Shown: positions 1 through 7,878 of the stretch, one piece after another
Layout: the number at the start of each line of letters is the position of its first letter
Position numbering within the stretch: position 1 is the first letter of the stretch
Assembly (NCBI GenBank): GCA_045579055.1
Contig: JAZNLK010000044.1
Location: forward strand, 1 to 32,512
Reading direction: 5' to 3'
DNA from: SIG440 sp045579055
GTDB lineage: Bacteria > Bacillota > Clostridia > Monoglobales > Monoglobaceae
DNA length: 32,512 nt
The notes under the pieces: generated by a model
What the model was told of the DNA's origin: nothing
What the model saw: only the letters and a program-made list of their open reading frames with translations
The model's database searches: none
Translations under genes and position numbers: made by a program

Positions 1-3
1 GTA

Positions 4-35
4 TTGTCTTCCTAAGACCGCTTGGCCTCCGACTT
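4..35 (-). other. Sequencing adapter remnant (artefact)
   Basis: Read on the minus strand, these 32 bases match the MGI/BGI DNBSEQ forward-read adapter as I know it, beginning AAGTCGGAGGCC and ending CTTAGGAAGACAA. The match is base for base from 35 down to 4. Positions 1-3 would then be the first bases of the barcode. The interrupted reading frame (phosphoglycerate kinase) loses resemblance to its family exactly at this junction. This is untrimmed adapter at a contig end, not biology. Confidence 0.95.
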
Positions 36-279
36 CACTCAGACGTGCAGCAACGGGAGCAAGTGAAAGTTCAGGCTTGGGTTCACCCTTGGGCTTGCCC
101 ATATGTGAGCAAAGGATTACCTTTGCGCCGTCGTCAATAAGCTTTTTGATTGTGGGGAGAGCACCCACGATTCTTGTTTCGTCTGTGATTTTGCCATCCT
201 TAATGGGAACATTGAAATCACAACGCACAAGAACTCTTTTACCCTTTGGGCAAATATCGTCAACTGTTTTCTTGTTCAT
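36..279 (-). CDS. pgk: Phosphoglycerate kinase, N-terminal fragment
   Basis: Glycolytic enzyme that transfers phosphate from 1,3-bisphosphoglycerate to ADP in the cytoplasm. Only the first 81 residues are genomic. They carry the family's N-terminal hallmarks: KRVLVRCDFNVP near residues 14-25, TRIVGALPTI near 35-44 and ILCSHMGKPKG near 55-65, which form the 3-phosphoglycerate-binding half. The ATG at 277-279 is preceded by GGAGG at about 289-293 with good spacing. The frame stays open to position 1, but the last 12 residues (EVGGQAVLGRQY) come from adapter sequence and must not be annotated. A near-consensus promoter lies just upstream, so the gene probably starts its own transcript downstream of rho. 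The rest of the gene lies beyond the window. Confidence 0.95.
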
Positions 280-323
280 AATAAAAAACCTCCAAAAATA
301 AATTCTCTTTTTGTACTTTTTAT

Positions 324-352
324 ATTCTACTCCATTTGCCAAAAATTATCAA
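324..352 (-). promoter_or_regulatory. Sigma-A-type promoter of pgk
   Basis: On the minus strand TTGATA (352-347) is followed after exactly 17 bases by TAGAAT (329-324). Both boxes match the sigma-A consensus at 5 of 6 positions. Predicted start is near 317, giving a leader of roughly 38 bases with the GGAGG site. It lies in the 113-base gap between rho and pgk; I saw no hairpin terminator for rho there. Confidence 0.7.
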
Positions 353-392
353 GTGTTTTTGTTAAATTTTTCGCAAACTTTTTATATTTTTT

Positions 393-1748
393 CTATTCTT
401 CCAAAAGTTTTCCCGACGCCGCAATAAACTCACGGTTGTTGTCGGTCTTCACAAGCTGTGAAATGATTGTTTCGGTTACTTCCATAGGATTCCTGGACCC
501 AAATGCTTTACGGATTGACCAGATTGCCTCCAGCTCGCTCTGGTCAAGCAGAAGTTCTTCCTTCCTCGTGCCCGACTTTGCAATATCGATTGCAGGGAAA
601 ATCCGTTTTTCCTGAAGACGTCTGTCAAGGTGCACTTCCATATTTCCCGTACCTTTAAATTCTTCAAAGATAACGTCATCCATACGGCTTCCTGTTTCAA
701 TAAGAGCCGTCGCCAGAATTGTCAGGCTTCCGCCCTCTTCTATGTTTCGTGCCGCTCCGAAAAATCTTTTGGGTTTATACAGAGCTCCCGGATCAAGACC
801 TCCGGAAAGTGTTCTGCCCGAAGGAATAACCGTCAGATTATATGCACGAGCAAGTCTTGTGATGCTGTCAAGCAAAATAACAACGTCTTTTTTATGCTCA
901 ACCAATCTTTTTGCTCGTTCCAGAACAATTTCCGCAACCTTGGTGTGGTTGCTTGGTTCTTCGTCAAAGGTTGAAAATATTACATCACCCTTGATTGACC
1001 TTTGCATATCCGTAACCTCTTCAGGGCGTTCATCAATAAGCAGAACAATCAAATGAACATCAGGATTATTCTCGGTAATGCTGTTGGCAATACTTTTCAG
1101 AAGAGTTGTTTTCCCTGCCTTGGGCGGTGCAACAATAATACCCCTCTGACCTTTGCCTATGGGCGAAACAAGGTCAATCATACGCATTGAAAAATCTGTT
1201 CTGCCTCGTTCAAGCCGCAGTCTTTCGGCGGGATATACAGGCGTCAAATCATCAAAAGCCTTCCTGCGGATTGAGACATCAACCTTATCGCCGTTCACGG
1301 TCTGCACATAAAGAAGAGCTTCATATTTTTCACCTTCGTGCTGCATACGTGTATTCCCCACGATAAAGTCACCTGTTTTCAGATTAAACCGCTTTATCTG
1401 GTTCTGGGGAACGTAAACATCATTATCCCCCGACTGATAATTCACCGAACGCAAAAAGCCGTAGCCATCAGCCATTACCTCAAGAACACCACTTTTGAGA
1501 TTGGTTCTTCGAACCGGGTCAGAATAAGCAGATTCATCGTTCACGGGAGTTGTCTTTGCCGTCGAAGTATTTGATGAAAGTTCCTCCGTTTTTGGCTCCT
1601 TCTCCTGTTTCGGTTTTGAAGAGTCACTCTCCAAAAGAAGATTTACCAGTTCTTCTTTTTTCAGTTTTGACACATTCTTTATTCCCTTTTCTTTCGCCAG
1701 TTCCTGCAGCTCTTTTATTTTCATTGCAGTTAATTCCATCTGAGTCAC
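393..1748 (-). CDS. rho: Transcription termination factor Rho
   Basis: Hexameric RNA-dependent ATPase that releases RNA polymerase from nascent transcripts. The 451 residues show a Rho_N domain (KIKELQELAKEKGIKN, about 10-40), a 45-residue Ser/Lys/Glu/Thr-rich linker (about 41-85), the cold-shock-like RNA-binding domain (GVLEVMADGYGFLR, about 88-160) and the RecA-type motor. The motor has Walker A PPKAGKTT at 208-215, Walker B VVILLD at 289-294 and the RNA-contacting SGGLDPGAL loop near 315. The start is GTG at 1746-1748, because AGGAGG lies 6-7 bases upstream; the later in-frame ATG at 1739 is too far from it. It is the last gene of the operon, 10 bases after the cvpA-like gene, whose stop overlaps its ribosome binding site. 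Confidence 0.97.
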   Translation of the reverse strand: MTQMELTAMKIKELQELAKEKGIKNVSKLKKEELVNLLLESDSSKPKQEKEPKTEELSSNTSTAKTTPVNDESAYSDPVRRTNLKSGVLEVMADGYGFLRSVNYQSGDNDVYVPQNQIKRFNLKTGDFIVGNTRMQHEGEKYEALLYVQTVNGDKVDVSIRRKAFDDLTPVYPAERLRLERGRTDFSMRMIDLVSPIGKGQRGIIVAPPKAGKTTLLKSIANSITENNPDVHLIVLLIDERPEEVTDMQRSIKGDVIFSTFDEEPSNHTKVAEIVLERAKRLVEHKKDVVILLDSITRLARAYNLTVIPSGRTLSGGLDPGALYKPKRFFGAARNIEEGGSLTILATALIETGSRMDDVIFEEFKGTGNMEVHLDRRLQEKRIFPAIDIAKSGTRKEELLLDQSELEAIWSIRKAFGSRNPMEVTETIISQLVKTDNNREFIAASGKLLEE

Positions 1749-1758
1749 GCTATTCCTC

Positions 1759-2349
1759 CTATTTAATCAAAGAAACCAAAAAGTTGTTTTCATACATAGC
1801 ATATGTAAGTGTTGAGCCTTCAATCTGATTCATAATAAATGTATCTTCAAGCATTGGTGCAAAAACAAGAACTGCGGCAAGAACCAGGAAAACCACAACA
1901 ACACCCACAACAGCACCCATTACCGCTCCGCCAACATTGTTAAACTGCTTGATTACCGGAAGCTTTGTGAAAATATCAATTACTTTTGCAAGAAGTGAAA
2001 TCAGCACTTTGCAAAGAATAACAACCAAAATAAACGAAATTACATTGATAATCAAAAGTGCTGCAGCACCTGCCAGACCATCGTTCACAACTTCCGAACC
2101 ACCGCCAAGGTATCCTGCCAGAAAACCTGCCGAATCCCCCTCAGCGAGGCTCTTTCCTACTGTTTTCACAAGGAAATCATACAAGGGTGTCTTCACAAGG
2201 ATAACCGCAACAACACGGTACAGGAAAAAGGAAAGGAAAAGCGACAACACATAAGATGCCGCATTCACGCAGGTTTTCACGAACCCTGCACGGTATCCGA
2301 GAACAACAAAGAGAACCAAAACTCCTATAATAATCAAATCTGCAAACAT
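1759..2349 (-). CDS. CvpA family membrane protein
   Basis: A 196-residue integral membrane protein resembling the CvpA/colicin V production family. The N-terminus has the family pattern of a first membrane segment ending in LGYRAGFVKT (about 18-27). Further hydrophobic stretches lie near 30-55, 95-120 and 145-170. A glycine-rich GGAVMGAVVGVVVVFLV segment sits before the last one. CvpA proteins are linked to purine metabolism and envelope functions in other bacteria, but their molecular role is unclear. The ATG at 2347-2349 follows GGGAGGT at about 8 bases. It lies between the DUF5711 gene (28-base gap) and rho. Confidence 0.8.
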   Translation of the reverse strand: MFADLIIIGVLVLFVVLGYRAGFVKTCVNAASYVLSLFLSFFLYRVVAVILVKTPLYDFLVKTVGKSLAEGDSAGFLAGYLGGGSEVVNDGLAGAAALLIINVISFILVVILCKVLISLLAKVIDIFTKLPVIKQFNNVGGAVMGAVVGVVVVFLVLAAVLVFAPMLEDTFIMNQIEGSTLTYAMYENNFLVSLIK

Positions 2350-2377
2350 AGTAAAATACCTCCCGTTTATATAAAAC

Positions 2378-3481
2378 TTAATTAATTTTCAAGATTTCTG
2401 CATGGCTTCCGCCCAATGACATAACCCGTTCTCTGTCCGAGAAAATTTTCAGATTTTTCACGTCATTGCTTACCGACATTTCGCCTTTAACCTTGCCTTT
2501 GGGTGAAATTCTTGTCACACCGTTTATTGTTGAATACATAATGTATTCGCCGCAAACATCAAAAGCACGGATTTTTCCGTTTGCTTCGTGACTTCCCCTG
2601 AGCTTTCCGGATGCGGAATAGCTTTCAAGAATCGTATTATTCAATCCACTGTCAAAAGCAAACACCAGATTGTCATCATTTTCTACATTGCAATCCTTGG
2701 GAACCCTTCCCCCAAAATCAATTTCAAACGAGACTTTTCCGTCCTTTTTGTAACAAGAAACTCCTTCATCCGACACAGCAAGAATCTTACCACTGCCGTT
2801 TAATCGGAGTTTCATCACAATCCCTTCTTTTTCGGCAATGCATTGGGCTTCCTTTTTATTTTTTGTATCAATAAGCATTATACGGCTGTAAACCGCTTCA
2901 CGGTCGGTCATTATCTGTGCAACAACCAGGTTGCCTTTTGAATCAATATCAAGATTTCCAATATAACCCGCTCCGCTGTACCATTTGAATATTTCTTCAC
3001 CACCACGTTTGTACACCGTCACAGAGCCTTTGTAACCCAGCTCGGTTGTTGCAACAGCCACATAACCATCTTTATTCATTTTTGCTGTCAATATTTCGTT
3101 TTCTGTTTTAATTTGTGAAACAGGCTTATTTTTTTTGTACACATTCACACCGGTTCCGTTCATAGACGCAACCATAATGTAGTTTCCCTTCACAACGGTC
3201 ATAGGTGCAGTCATCTGATGAACAACCGTCCAGGAATCTTTTCCGCTGTCATCAATCGCACGGATGCCTTCATTGCTCACCAGCAACATATCCTCGCCAT
3301 ATCTGAAGGGCTCATATTCCACGCCGGATTGAAAGGAAAGCTTTGCATTTTCCTGCCCGAACAAAAACTCCTGAACCTCCGGATTCGAGAAAATCATTAC
3401 CGATATTACAGCAAACACAGCCAGAACAATCAGCAGTCTTTTTTTATTAATTTTATTTTTGAAAACTTCTTTTATTTTCAC
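2378..3481 (-). CDS. DUF5711-like membrane-anchored beta-propeller protein
   Basis: Protein of about 367 residues with a basic N-terminus, one membrane segment (LLIVLAVFAVISVMIFS, about residues 16-32) and a long extracytoplasmic part. That part has repeated blades with patterns such as GNYIMVASMNGTGVNVYKK and VAVATTELGYKGSVTVYKR, like the DUF5711/PQQ-type propellers common in Clostridia. Its function is unknown. The frame opens at GTG 3493, but that codon overlaps the only GGAG motif. The GTG at 3479-3481 sits about 11 bases after it and starts the more natural MKIKEVFKNKINKKRLL, so I prefer it. The frame overlaps the end of truA (stop at 3487-3489), so translation is probably coupled. Confidence 0.7.
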   Translation of the reverse strand: MKIKEVFKNKINKKRLLIVLAVFAVISVMIFSNPEVQEFLFGQENAKLSFQSGVEYEPFRYGEDMLLVSNEGIRAIDDSGKDSWTVVHQMTAPMTVVKGNYIMVASMNGTGVNVYKKNKPVSQIKTENEILTAKMNKDGYVAVATTELGYKGSVTVYKRGGEEIFKWYSGAGYIGNLDIDSKGNLVVAQIMTDREAVYSRIMLIDTKNKKEAQCIAEKEGIVMKLRLNGSGKILAVSDEGVSCYKKDGKVSFEIDFGGRVPKDCNVENDDNLVFAFDSGLNNTILESYSASGKLRGSHEANGKIRAFDVCGEYIMYSTINGVTRISPKGKVKGEMSVSNDVKNLKIFSDRERVMSLGGSHAEILKIN

Positions 3482-3486
3482 AACAA

Positions 3487-4254
3487 CTACCACTCCAAAA
3501 CATCGGAATCATAAAAAACTTCTTTCAGAAAAAGACCTTGAGGCGGTGCTGTCATTCCGGCACGGCGTCTGTCGCAGCTTTTGATTATGTCTGCAATTGT
3601 CTCAACACCTATTCTGCCGGTTCCCACATCCGTCAATGTTCCTGTTATTATTCTGACCATATTATAAAGAAAAGCATCAGCCTCAACCTGTATTTCTATT
3701 TGTTCGTCCCACTCAGCACTCCTCTGAACAGAGCAATGTCTGACAGTCCGCACCGTTGTTTTCTGCGAACCGCCGGCTGCCATAAATGCCGAAAAATCAT
3801 ATGTTCCGCAGAATTTCCCTGCCGCAGCTTTCATCGCCTCCACATCCAGCTTGTACGGAAAATGCCAACTGTAATTCGCCACAAAGGGATTCGGTAACGG
3901 TGAGTTCCAAATTTTATATACATACCGTTTCCCATTGGCTGAAAATCTGGAATTGAAATCTTCCGAAACATCCTTTGCCGAAACCGCCGCAATACCGCAG
4001 TCAGAAAGATGTGTGTTAAGTGCATAAGGCAATCGCTCCGCAGGAATCCGCATATTGCTTTTGAAATTAAACACATATTCCAGTGCATGAACACCCGAAT
4101 CGGTTCTGCTGCAACCGCATACCGAAATTTCCTCTCCACTCATCTGAGACAATACCTTTTCAAGCCGTTCCTGAACCGTAATACCGTTTTTTTGAATCTG
4201 CCATCCGTGATAACAGCCGCCATCATACATTATTTTTACTGCAATATTCCTCAT
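3487..4254 (-). CDS. truA: tRNA pseudouridine(38-40) synthase TruA
   Basis: Converts uridines 38-40 in the tRNA anticodon arm to pseudouridine. The N-terminal IMYDGGCYHGWQIQ and the catalytic motif GCSRTDSGVHA are typical, with the nucleophilic aspartate at residue 52. RFSANGKRYVYKIWN and FLYNMVRIITGTL are further family blocks. Length (255 residues) is normal. The ATG at 4252-4254 is preferred over the GTG one codon upstream, because AAGGTG lies 5 bases before the ATG. The gene follows ecfT by 17 bases. An ecfA1-ecfA2-ecfT-truA order is common in Firmicutes. Confidence 0.95.
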   Translation of the reverse strand: MRNIAVKIMYDGGCYHGWQIQKNGITVQERLEKVLSQMSGEEISVCGCSRTDSGVHALEYVFNFKSNMRIPAERLPYALNTHLSDCGIAAVSAKDVSEDFNSRFSANGKRYVYKIWNSPLPNPFVANYSWHFPYKLDVEAMKAAAGKFCGTYDFSAFMAAGGSQKTTVRTVRHCSVQRSAEWDEQIEIQVEADAFLYNMVRIITGTLTDVGTGRIGVETIADIIKSCDRRRAGMTAPPQGLFLKEVFYDSDVLEW

Positions 4255-4271
4255 CACAACACCTTTTCGTA

Positions 4272-5072
4272 TCAGAAAAACATATTGGTCACAATCACAA
4301 GTGCCACCAACGAAACAATAGCCAAAGAGCCTGCCGCATCAACCAATCCCATCTTCAGAACCTTGAGCCTTGTTCGGTTTTCACCGCCTTTGTAGCATCG
4401 GCATTCCATAGCAACCGCCAAATCATCGGCACGTCTGAATGCACTGACAAAAAGCGGAATAAGAATGGGAATCATAGCTTTTGCCTTCTTTATTATGTTT
4501 CCGCTGTCAAAGTCCGCACCTCTTGCTGTCTGTGCCTTTATGATTTTTTCTGTTTCTTCAAGCAAAGTCGGCACAAATCTCAGGGCGATTGTCATCATCA
4601 TCGCCAACTCATGGGCAGGTAATTTGATTTTTTTGAAAGGTGACAACAGATGCTCTATTCCGTCAGTCAAGGCAATCGGCGATGTGGTCAAAGTCAAAAG
4701 TGACGTTCCCACAACAAGGAAGAACAGTCTCAAAGCCATAAACACAGCAAGATTGATGCCTTCTTCTGTAATCTTGAATATTCCCCATGACCACACGACC
4801 TTTCCGCTCGTGAGAAACAGATTAAACAAAGCCGTTATCACAACAAACACCATAACAGGTTTGACGCCTTTCAGCACAAACCTGAAAGGAATGCGTGAAA
4901 TCAGCACACAAGCTGCAGTAAACAGTGCAACAACACCGTATCCCACGTATGTATCAACGCAGAATACAGCAACAATATATATAATTATGCAAAGAATCTT
5001 GGTTCGTGGATCCAGTCGGTGAATAACCGAATTGCCCGGAAAATACTGACCAAGTGTGATATCCTTGAGCAT
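4272..5072 (-). CDS. ecfT: Energy-coupling factor transporter transmembrane subunit EcfT
   Basis: Membrane scaffold that couples the two EcfA ATPases to interchangeable substrate-binding S components in group II ECF vitamin and metal transporters. The 266 residues show the family start (LGQYFPGNSVIHRLDPRTKI), several membrane segments and the two cytoplasmic coupling motifs. The first reads ARG (183-185). The second, in AMECRCYKGG (221-230), has Cys-Arg-Cys where Ala-Arg-Gly is usual. It begins 9 bases after ecfA2 ends. No S component lies in the window, as expected for a shared module. Confidence 0.95.
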   Translation of the reverse strand: MLKDITLGQYFPGNSVIHRLDPRTKILCIIIYIVAVFCVDTYVGYGVVALFTAACVLISRIPFRFVLKGVKPVMVFVVITALFNLFLTSGKVVWSWGIFKITEEGINLAVFMALRLFFLVVGTSLLTLTTSPIALTDGIEHLLSPFKKIKLPAHELAMMMTIALRFVPTLLEETEKIIKAQTARGADFDSGNIIKKAKAMIPILIPLFVSAFRRADDLAVAMECRCYKGGENRTRLKVLKMGLVDAAGSLAIVSLVALVIVTNMFF

Positions 5073-5081
5073 TTTATCCTC

Positions 5082-5927
5082 TCATTTCTTTAAAATCTTA
5101 CAGAGTTCCGTTCTTGCCGCCTCCACAGTATAAATTCCCTGCGGAACAGGAACTCCTGCGGCTCTCAATTTCATACAAACTTCTGTCACTAACGGAACAG
5201 ATAGTCCGATTTTTTTCAGCTCTTCCGCCGATTTGAATATTTCAGACGGTTTGTCAGCCATTGCAATCTTGCCATGATTCATAACAATTATTCTGTCAGC
5301 AAGACCTGCGATATCCTCCATACTGTGAGAAACCAGCACAACCGTAATTCCAAGTCGTTTGTGCATATCCGTTATTTTGCTGAGAATTTCATCTCTACCC
5401 GCAGGGTCAAGCCCTGCCGCAGGCTCATCAAGAATAAGAATCTGAGGTTCCATTGCCAAAACTCCGGCAACTGCAACTCTTCGTTTTTGTCCACCCGAAA
5501 GTTCAAATGGCGATTTATCCAATATATCTTCCGGTAGCCCCACCATATCCGCCGCAAAACGGACTCTTTTGTTAATTTCTTCTTTGGAAAGCTTCATATT
5601 TGAAGGTCCGAAAGCAATATCCTTGTAAACCGTCTCTTCAAATAGCTGGTATTCGGGATATTGCATAACCAACCCAATCTGAAAACGGATTTTCTTCATA
5701 TCGGTGCCTTTTTCGTGGAGCTTCTGTCCATTTACCTCAACCGTACCGGATGAAGGCTTTGCAAGACCTGCCATAAGCTGAACCAAAGTGGATTTTCCCG
5801 AACCTGTGTGCCCGATAAGACCAACAAACTCGCCTTTCTTCAGTTCAAGGCTGATATCGTCCACCGCCGTTTTTTCAAATGGACCACCGCTCATATAAGT
5901 GTAGCTGACATTACTGACCTTTATCAT
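5082..5927 (-). CDS. ecfA2: Energy-coupling factor transporter ATPase EcfA2
   Basis: ABC ATPase of 281 residues that pairs with EcfA1 to power ECF importers. Walker A (GHTGSGKST, 39-47), Q-loop (VMQYPEYQLF), signature LSGGQKRR, Walker B with catalytic glutamate (ILILDEPAAGLDP) and the switch histidine (LVSHSMED) are all intact. The frame is open to 6011, but the family start MIKVSNVSYTY is at ATG 5925-5927, preceded by AGGAGGTG at ideal spacing. The gene overlaps the end of ecfA1 by 17 bases. Confidence 0.95.
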   Translation of the reverse strand: MIKVSNVSYTYMSGGPFEKTAVDDISLELKKGEFVGLIGHTGSGKSTLVQLMAGLAKPSSGTVEVNGQKLHEKGTDMKKIRFQIGLVMQYPEYQLFEETVYKDIAFGPSNMKLSKEEINKRVRFAADMVGLPEDILDKSPFELSGGQKRRVAVAGVLAMEPQILILDEPAAGLDPAGRDEILSKITDMHKRLGITVVLVSHSMEDIAGLADRIIVMNHGKIAMADKPSEIFKSAEELKKIGLSVPLVTEVCMKLRAAGVPVPQGIYTVEAARTELCKILKK

Positions 5928-6807
5928 CCGACACACCTCCTCCCGACCTGTATGCCGACAAAATCTCTTCAACACAGTCATCAACCGACAGCAGGTCTGT
6001 TCTAACATCAATTCCCGAATCCTTCAGCATATGAAGAAGTTCGGTTGTCTGCGGAACATCAAGCCCGATTTTTTTCAGTTCATCAACACGGTTAAAAACC
6101 TCTTTGGGAGTTCCCTCCATAGCAATACTACCGTGGTTCATAACCACAACACGGTCAGCAAGAGCCGCTTCCTCCATAAAATGGGTTATCATAACAACAG
6201 TTATATTCTCTTCCCGATTGAGTTTTTTCACCGTTTCCATAATTTCTTTTCTGCCAACAGGGTCAAGCATCGCAGTTGACTCGTCCATAACAAGAACATC
6301 CGGCTTCATAGCAAGAATTCCCGCAACCGCAACTCTCTGTTTCTGTCCTCCACTGAGCATATGGGGAGCGTGCTGGGAGAACTCGGTCATATTTACCGCC
6401 TCAAGGGCATAATCAACTCTTTTTCGGATTTCTTCGCTGGACAGTCCCAGGTTTTCAGGAGCAAAAGCCACGTCTTCCTCAACAATAGTAGCAACAAGCT
6501 GATTGTCGGGGTTTTGGAAAACCATCCCCACTTTTTGCCTTATTTCATAAAGCTTTTCTTCGTCAGATGTGTCTATCCCGTCAACAACAACAGTTCCCAC
6601 TTTGGGAACAAGAATGGCATTCAAATGCTTTGCAAGTGTTGACTTTCCTGAACCATTATGTCCCAAAACTGCAAGGAACTCGCCCTTTCTGACACACAAA
6701 CTAACACCTTGGATAACAGCTTCCTGCTGTTCCTCGGAGTCCTCATAGAAAAAATCAAGATCTTTTATTTCAATTATTGTCTCACTTGTTTTGTCCAATG
6801 CACTCAC
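5911..6807 (-). CDS. ecfA1: Energy-coupling factor transporter ATPase EcfA1
   Basis: The other ATPase of the ECF module. Family core begins TIIEIKDLDFFY and contains Walker A (GHNGSGKST), Q-loop (VFQNPDNQLV), signature LSGGQKQR, Walker B (VLVMDESTAMLDP) and switch histidine (MITHFMEE). The start is uncertain. An in-frame ATG at 6846 has GGGAAG directly against it with no spacing. GTG 6807 follows AGGA by 5 bases, and TTG 6798 follows AAGGTG by about 6. I use 6807. Starting at 6846 would add 13 residues. The preceding methyltransferase ends at 6834, so the genes are adjacent or slightly overlapping. Confidence 0.93.
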   Translation of the reverse strand: MSALDKTSETIIEIKDLDFFYEDSEEQQEAVIQGVSLCVRKGEFLAVLGHNGSGKSTLAKHLNAILVPKVGTVVVDGIDTSDEEKLYEIRQKVGMVFQNPDNQLVATIVEEDVAFAPENLGLSSEEIRKRVDYALEAVNMTEFSQHAPHMLSGGQKQRVAVAGILAMKPDVLVMDESTAMLDPVGRKEIMETVKKLNREENITVVMITHFMEEAALADRVVVMNHGSIAMEGTPKEVFNRVDELKKIGLDVPQTTELLHMLKDSGIDVRTDLLSVDDCVEEILSAYRSGGGVSDDKGQ

Positions 6808-6833
6808 CTTCGTCCTATGCTGCGTACAATCTT

Positions 6834-7706
6834 TTATCTGCTCCATCTTCCCGAATAACCGCAAGGAAGAACAAGATTGTGCTTTGTAACAGGAAGTCCC
6901 ACTTCGTCCACCGAAACCGAACCTCCGAACTTTTTTTGCAAAGTCATTTTGTATATATTCTCAAGAACGCCTCCCGAAAGTCCCGTTGTGTATGAGTTTA
7001 TCAGAAAGAACAGCGGTTCATCCGACAAAACCCCCATACATAGCTTGACCAGGTCGAACAATTCGTCTTCGATTTTCCACACCTCACCCGAAGGTCCTCT
7101 TCCGTATGAGGGCGGATCCATAATAACAGCATCATACTTCCGACCTCTGCGGATTTCTCTTTCGGTGAATTTTTTAACGTCATCAACAATATATCTTATG
7201 GGGCGGTCTTCAAGACCGGAAAGGTGAGCATTTTCCTTCGCCCAGGCAACCATACCCTTCGACGCATCGACGTGACAAACCGCCGCTCCTGCTGCCGCCG
7301 CCGCCATTGTTGCACCGCCTGTGTATGCAAAAAGATTGAGTACATTCACATCTTTCCGTCCCGACTTTTTTATTATATCCGAAAACCAATCCCAGTTAGT
7401 CGCCTGTTCAGGGAAAAGTCCCGTATGCTTGAAGCCCATCATTTTTATTCCGAAAGTCAATTCCCGATAGCTGACAGTCCAGCTGTCGGGCATACCCTTT
7501 CTGCTTTCCCAATGCCCGCCGCCTGTGTTGCTGCGAATATAATGGGCATCTGCTTTTTTCCAAGCCGAATCCGACTTTGCATCCTCAACATCCCACACAA
7601 TCTGCGGGTCGGGTCTGCGCAAAACAAGCTTTCCCCATCTTTCAAGCTTCTCTCCCCTGCTTGTGTCAAGCAGTTCATAATCCTTCCATTTATCTGACAA
7701 AAACAT
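6834..7706 (-). CDS. Class I SAM-dependent methyltransferase (RlmI/RlmK-like)
   Basis: A 290-residue SAM-dependent methyltransferase of the type that usually modifies 23S rRNA bases. The SAM-binding loop VLNLFAYTGGATMAAAAAG, the acidic ribose-binding HVDASKGMVAWAKEN and the catalytic-loop DPPSYGRG are all visible. The protein resembles the catalytic domain of RlmI/RlmK proteins but lacks their N-terminal PUA domain. The target base cannot be read from sequence. It is the first gene of the operon that continues to rho, behind a strong sigma-A promoter. ATG at 7704-7706 has a modest AAGGATGG-type binding site. Confidence 0.85.
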   Translation of the reverse strand: MFLSDKWKDYELLDTSRGEKLERWGKLVLRRPDPQIVWDVEDAKSDSAWKKADAHYIRSNTGGGHWESRKGMPDSWTVSYRELTFGIKMMGFKHTGLFPEQATNWDWFSDIIKKSGRKDVNVLNLFAYTGGATMAAAAAGAAVCHVDASKGMVAWAKENAHLSGLEDRPIRYIVDDVKKFTEREIRRGRKYDAVIMDPPSYGRGPSGEVWKIEDELFDLVKLCMGVLSDEPLFFLINSYTTGLSGGVLENIYKMTLQKKFGGSVSVDEVGLPVTKHNLVLPCGYSGRWSR

Positions 7707-7750
7707 AATCTATCCATCCTTGGGCATATTTTACCATTTTCAATAAACAT

Positions 7751-7779
7751 ATTGTACCATTTTTACATCCATAAGTCAA
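7751..7779 (-). promoter_or_regulatory. Sigma-A promoter of the methyltransferase-ecf-truA-rho operon
   Basis: Minus strand TTGACT (7779-7774), 17 bases, TACAAT (7756-7751). Predicted start is near 7744, giving a leader of about 38 bases. No other promoter of this quality was seen before rho, so eight genes may share this transcript. Confidence 0.8.
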
Positions 7780-7811
7780 GGAAAAACCGCATTGTATCAA
7801 GGATTTTTCAA

Positions 7812-7846
7812 AAGCAAAAGACGAGTTTAATCATAAAACCCGTCTT
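7812..7846 (-). terminator. Rho-independent terminator after the ABC exporter operon
   Basis: Arms 7818-7828 and 7836-7846 pair over 11 positions (AAGACGGGTTT with AAACTCGTCTT on the minus strand, one G-U pair) around a 7-base loop. A T-rich tract follows. It lies about 33 bases after the stop of the second exporter gene and before the promoter at 7751-7779. T-rich sequence is present on both sides. Confidence 0.75.
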
Positions 7847-7878
7847 CTGTTTGTTTTTGCGTTATTTTGATTGTATCC

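Noticed and set aside
1..36. tRNA-Leu-like bases (GGTCTTAGGAA) on the minus strand
   Set aside because: The similarity comes from the sequencing adapter; no cloverleaf can be formed and the bases match the adapter exactly.
280..392. Terminator for rho in the gap before pgk
   Set aside because: No stem of useful length was found; the gap is AT-rich and holds the pgk promoter.
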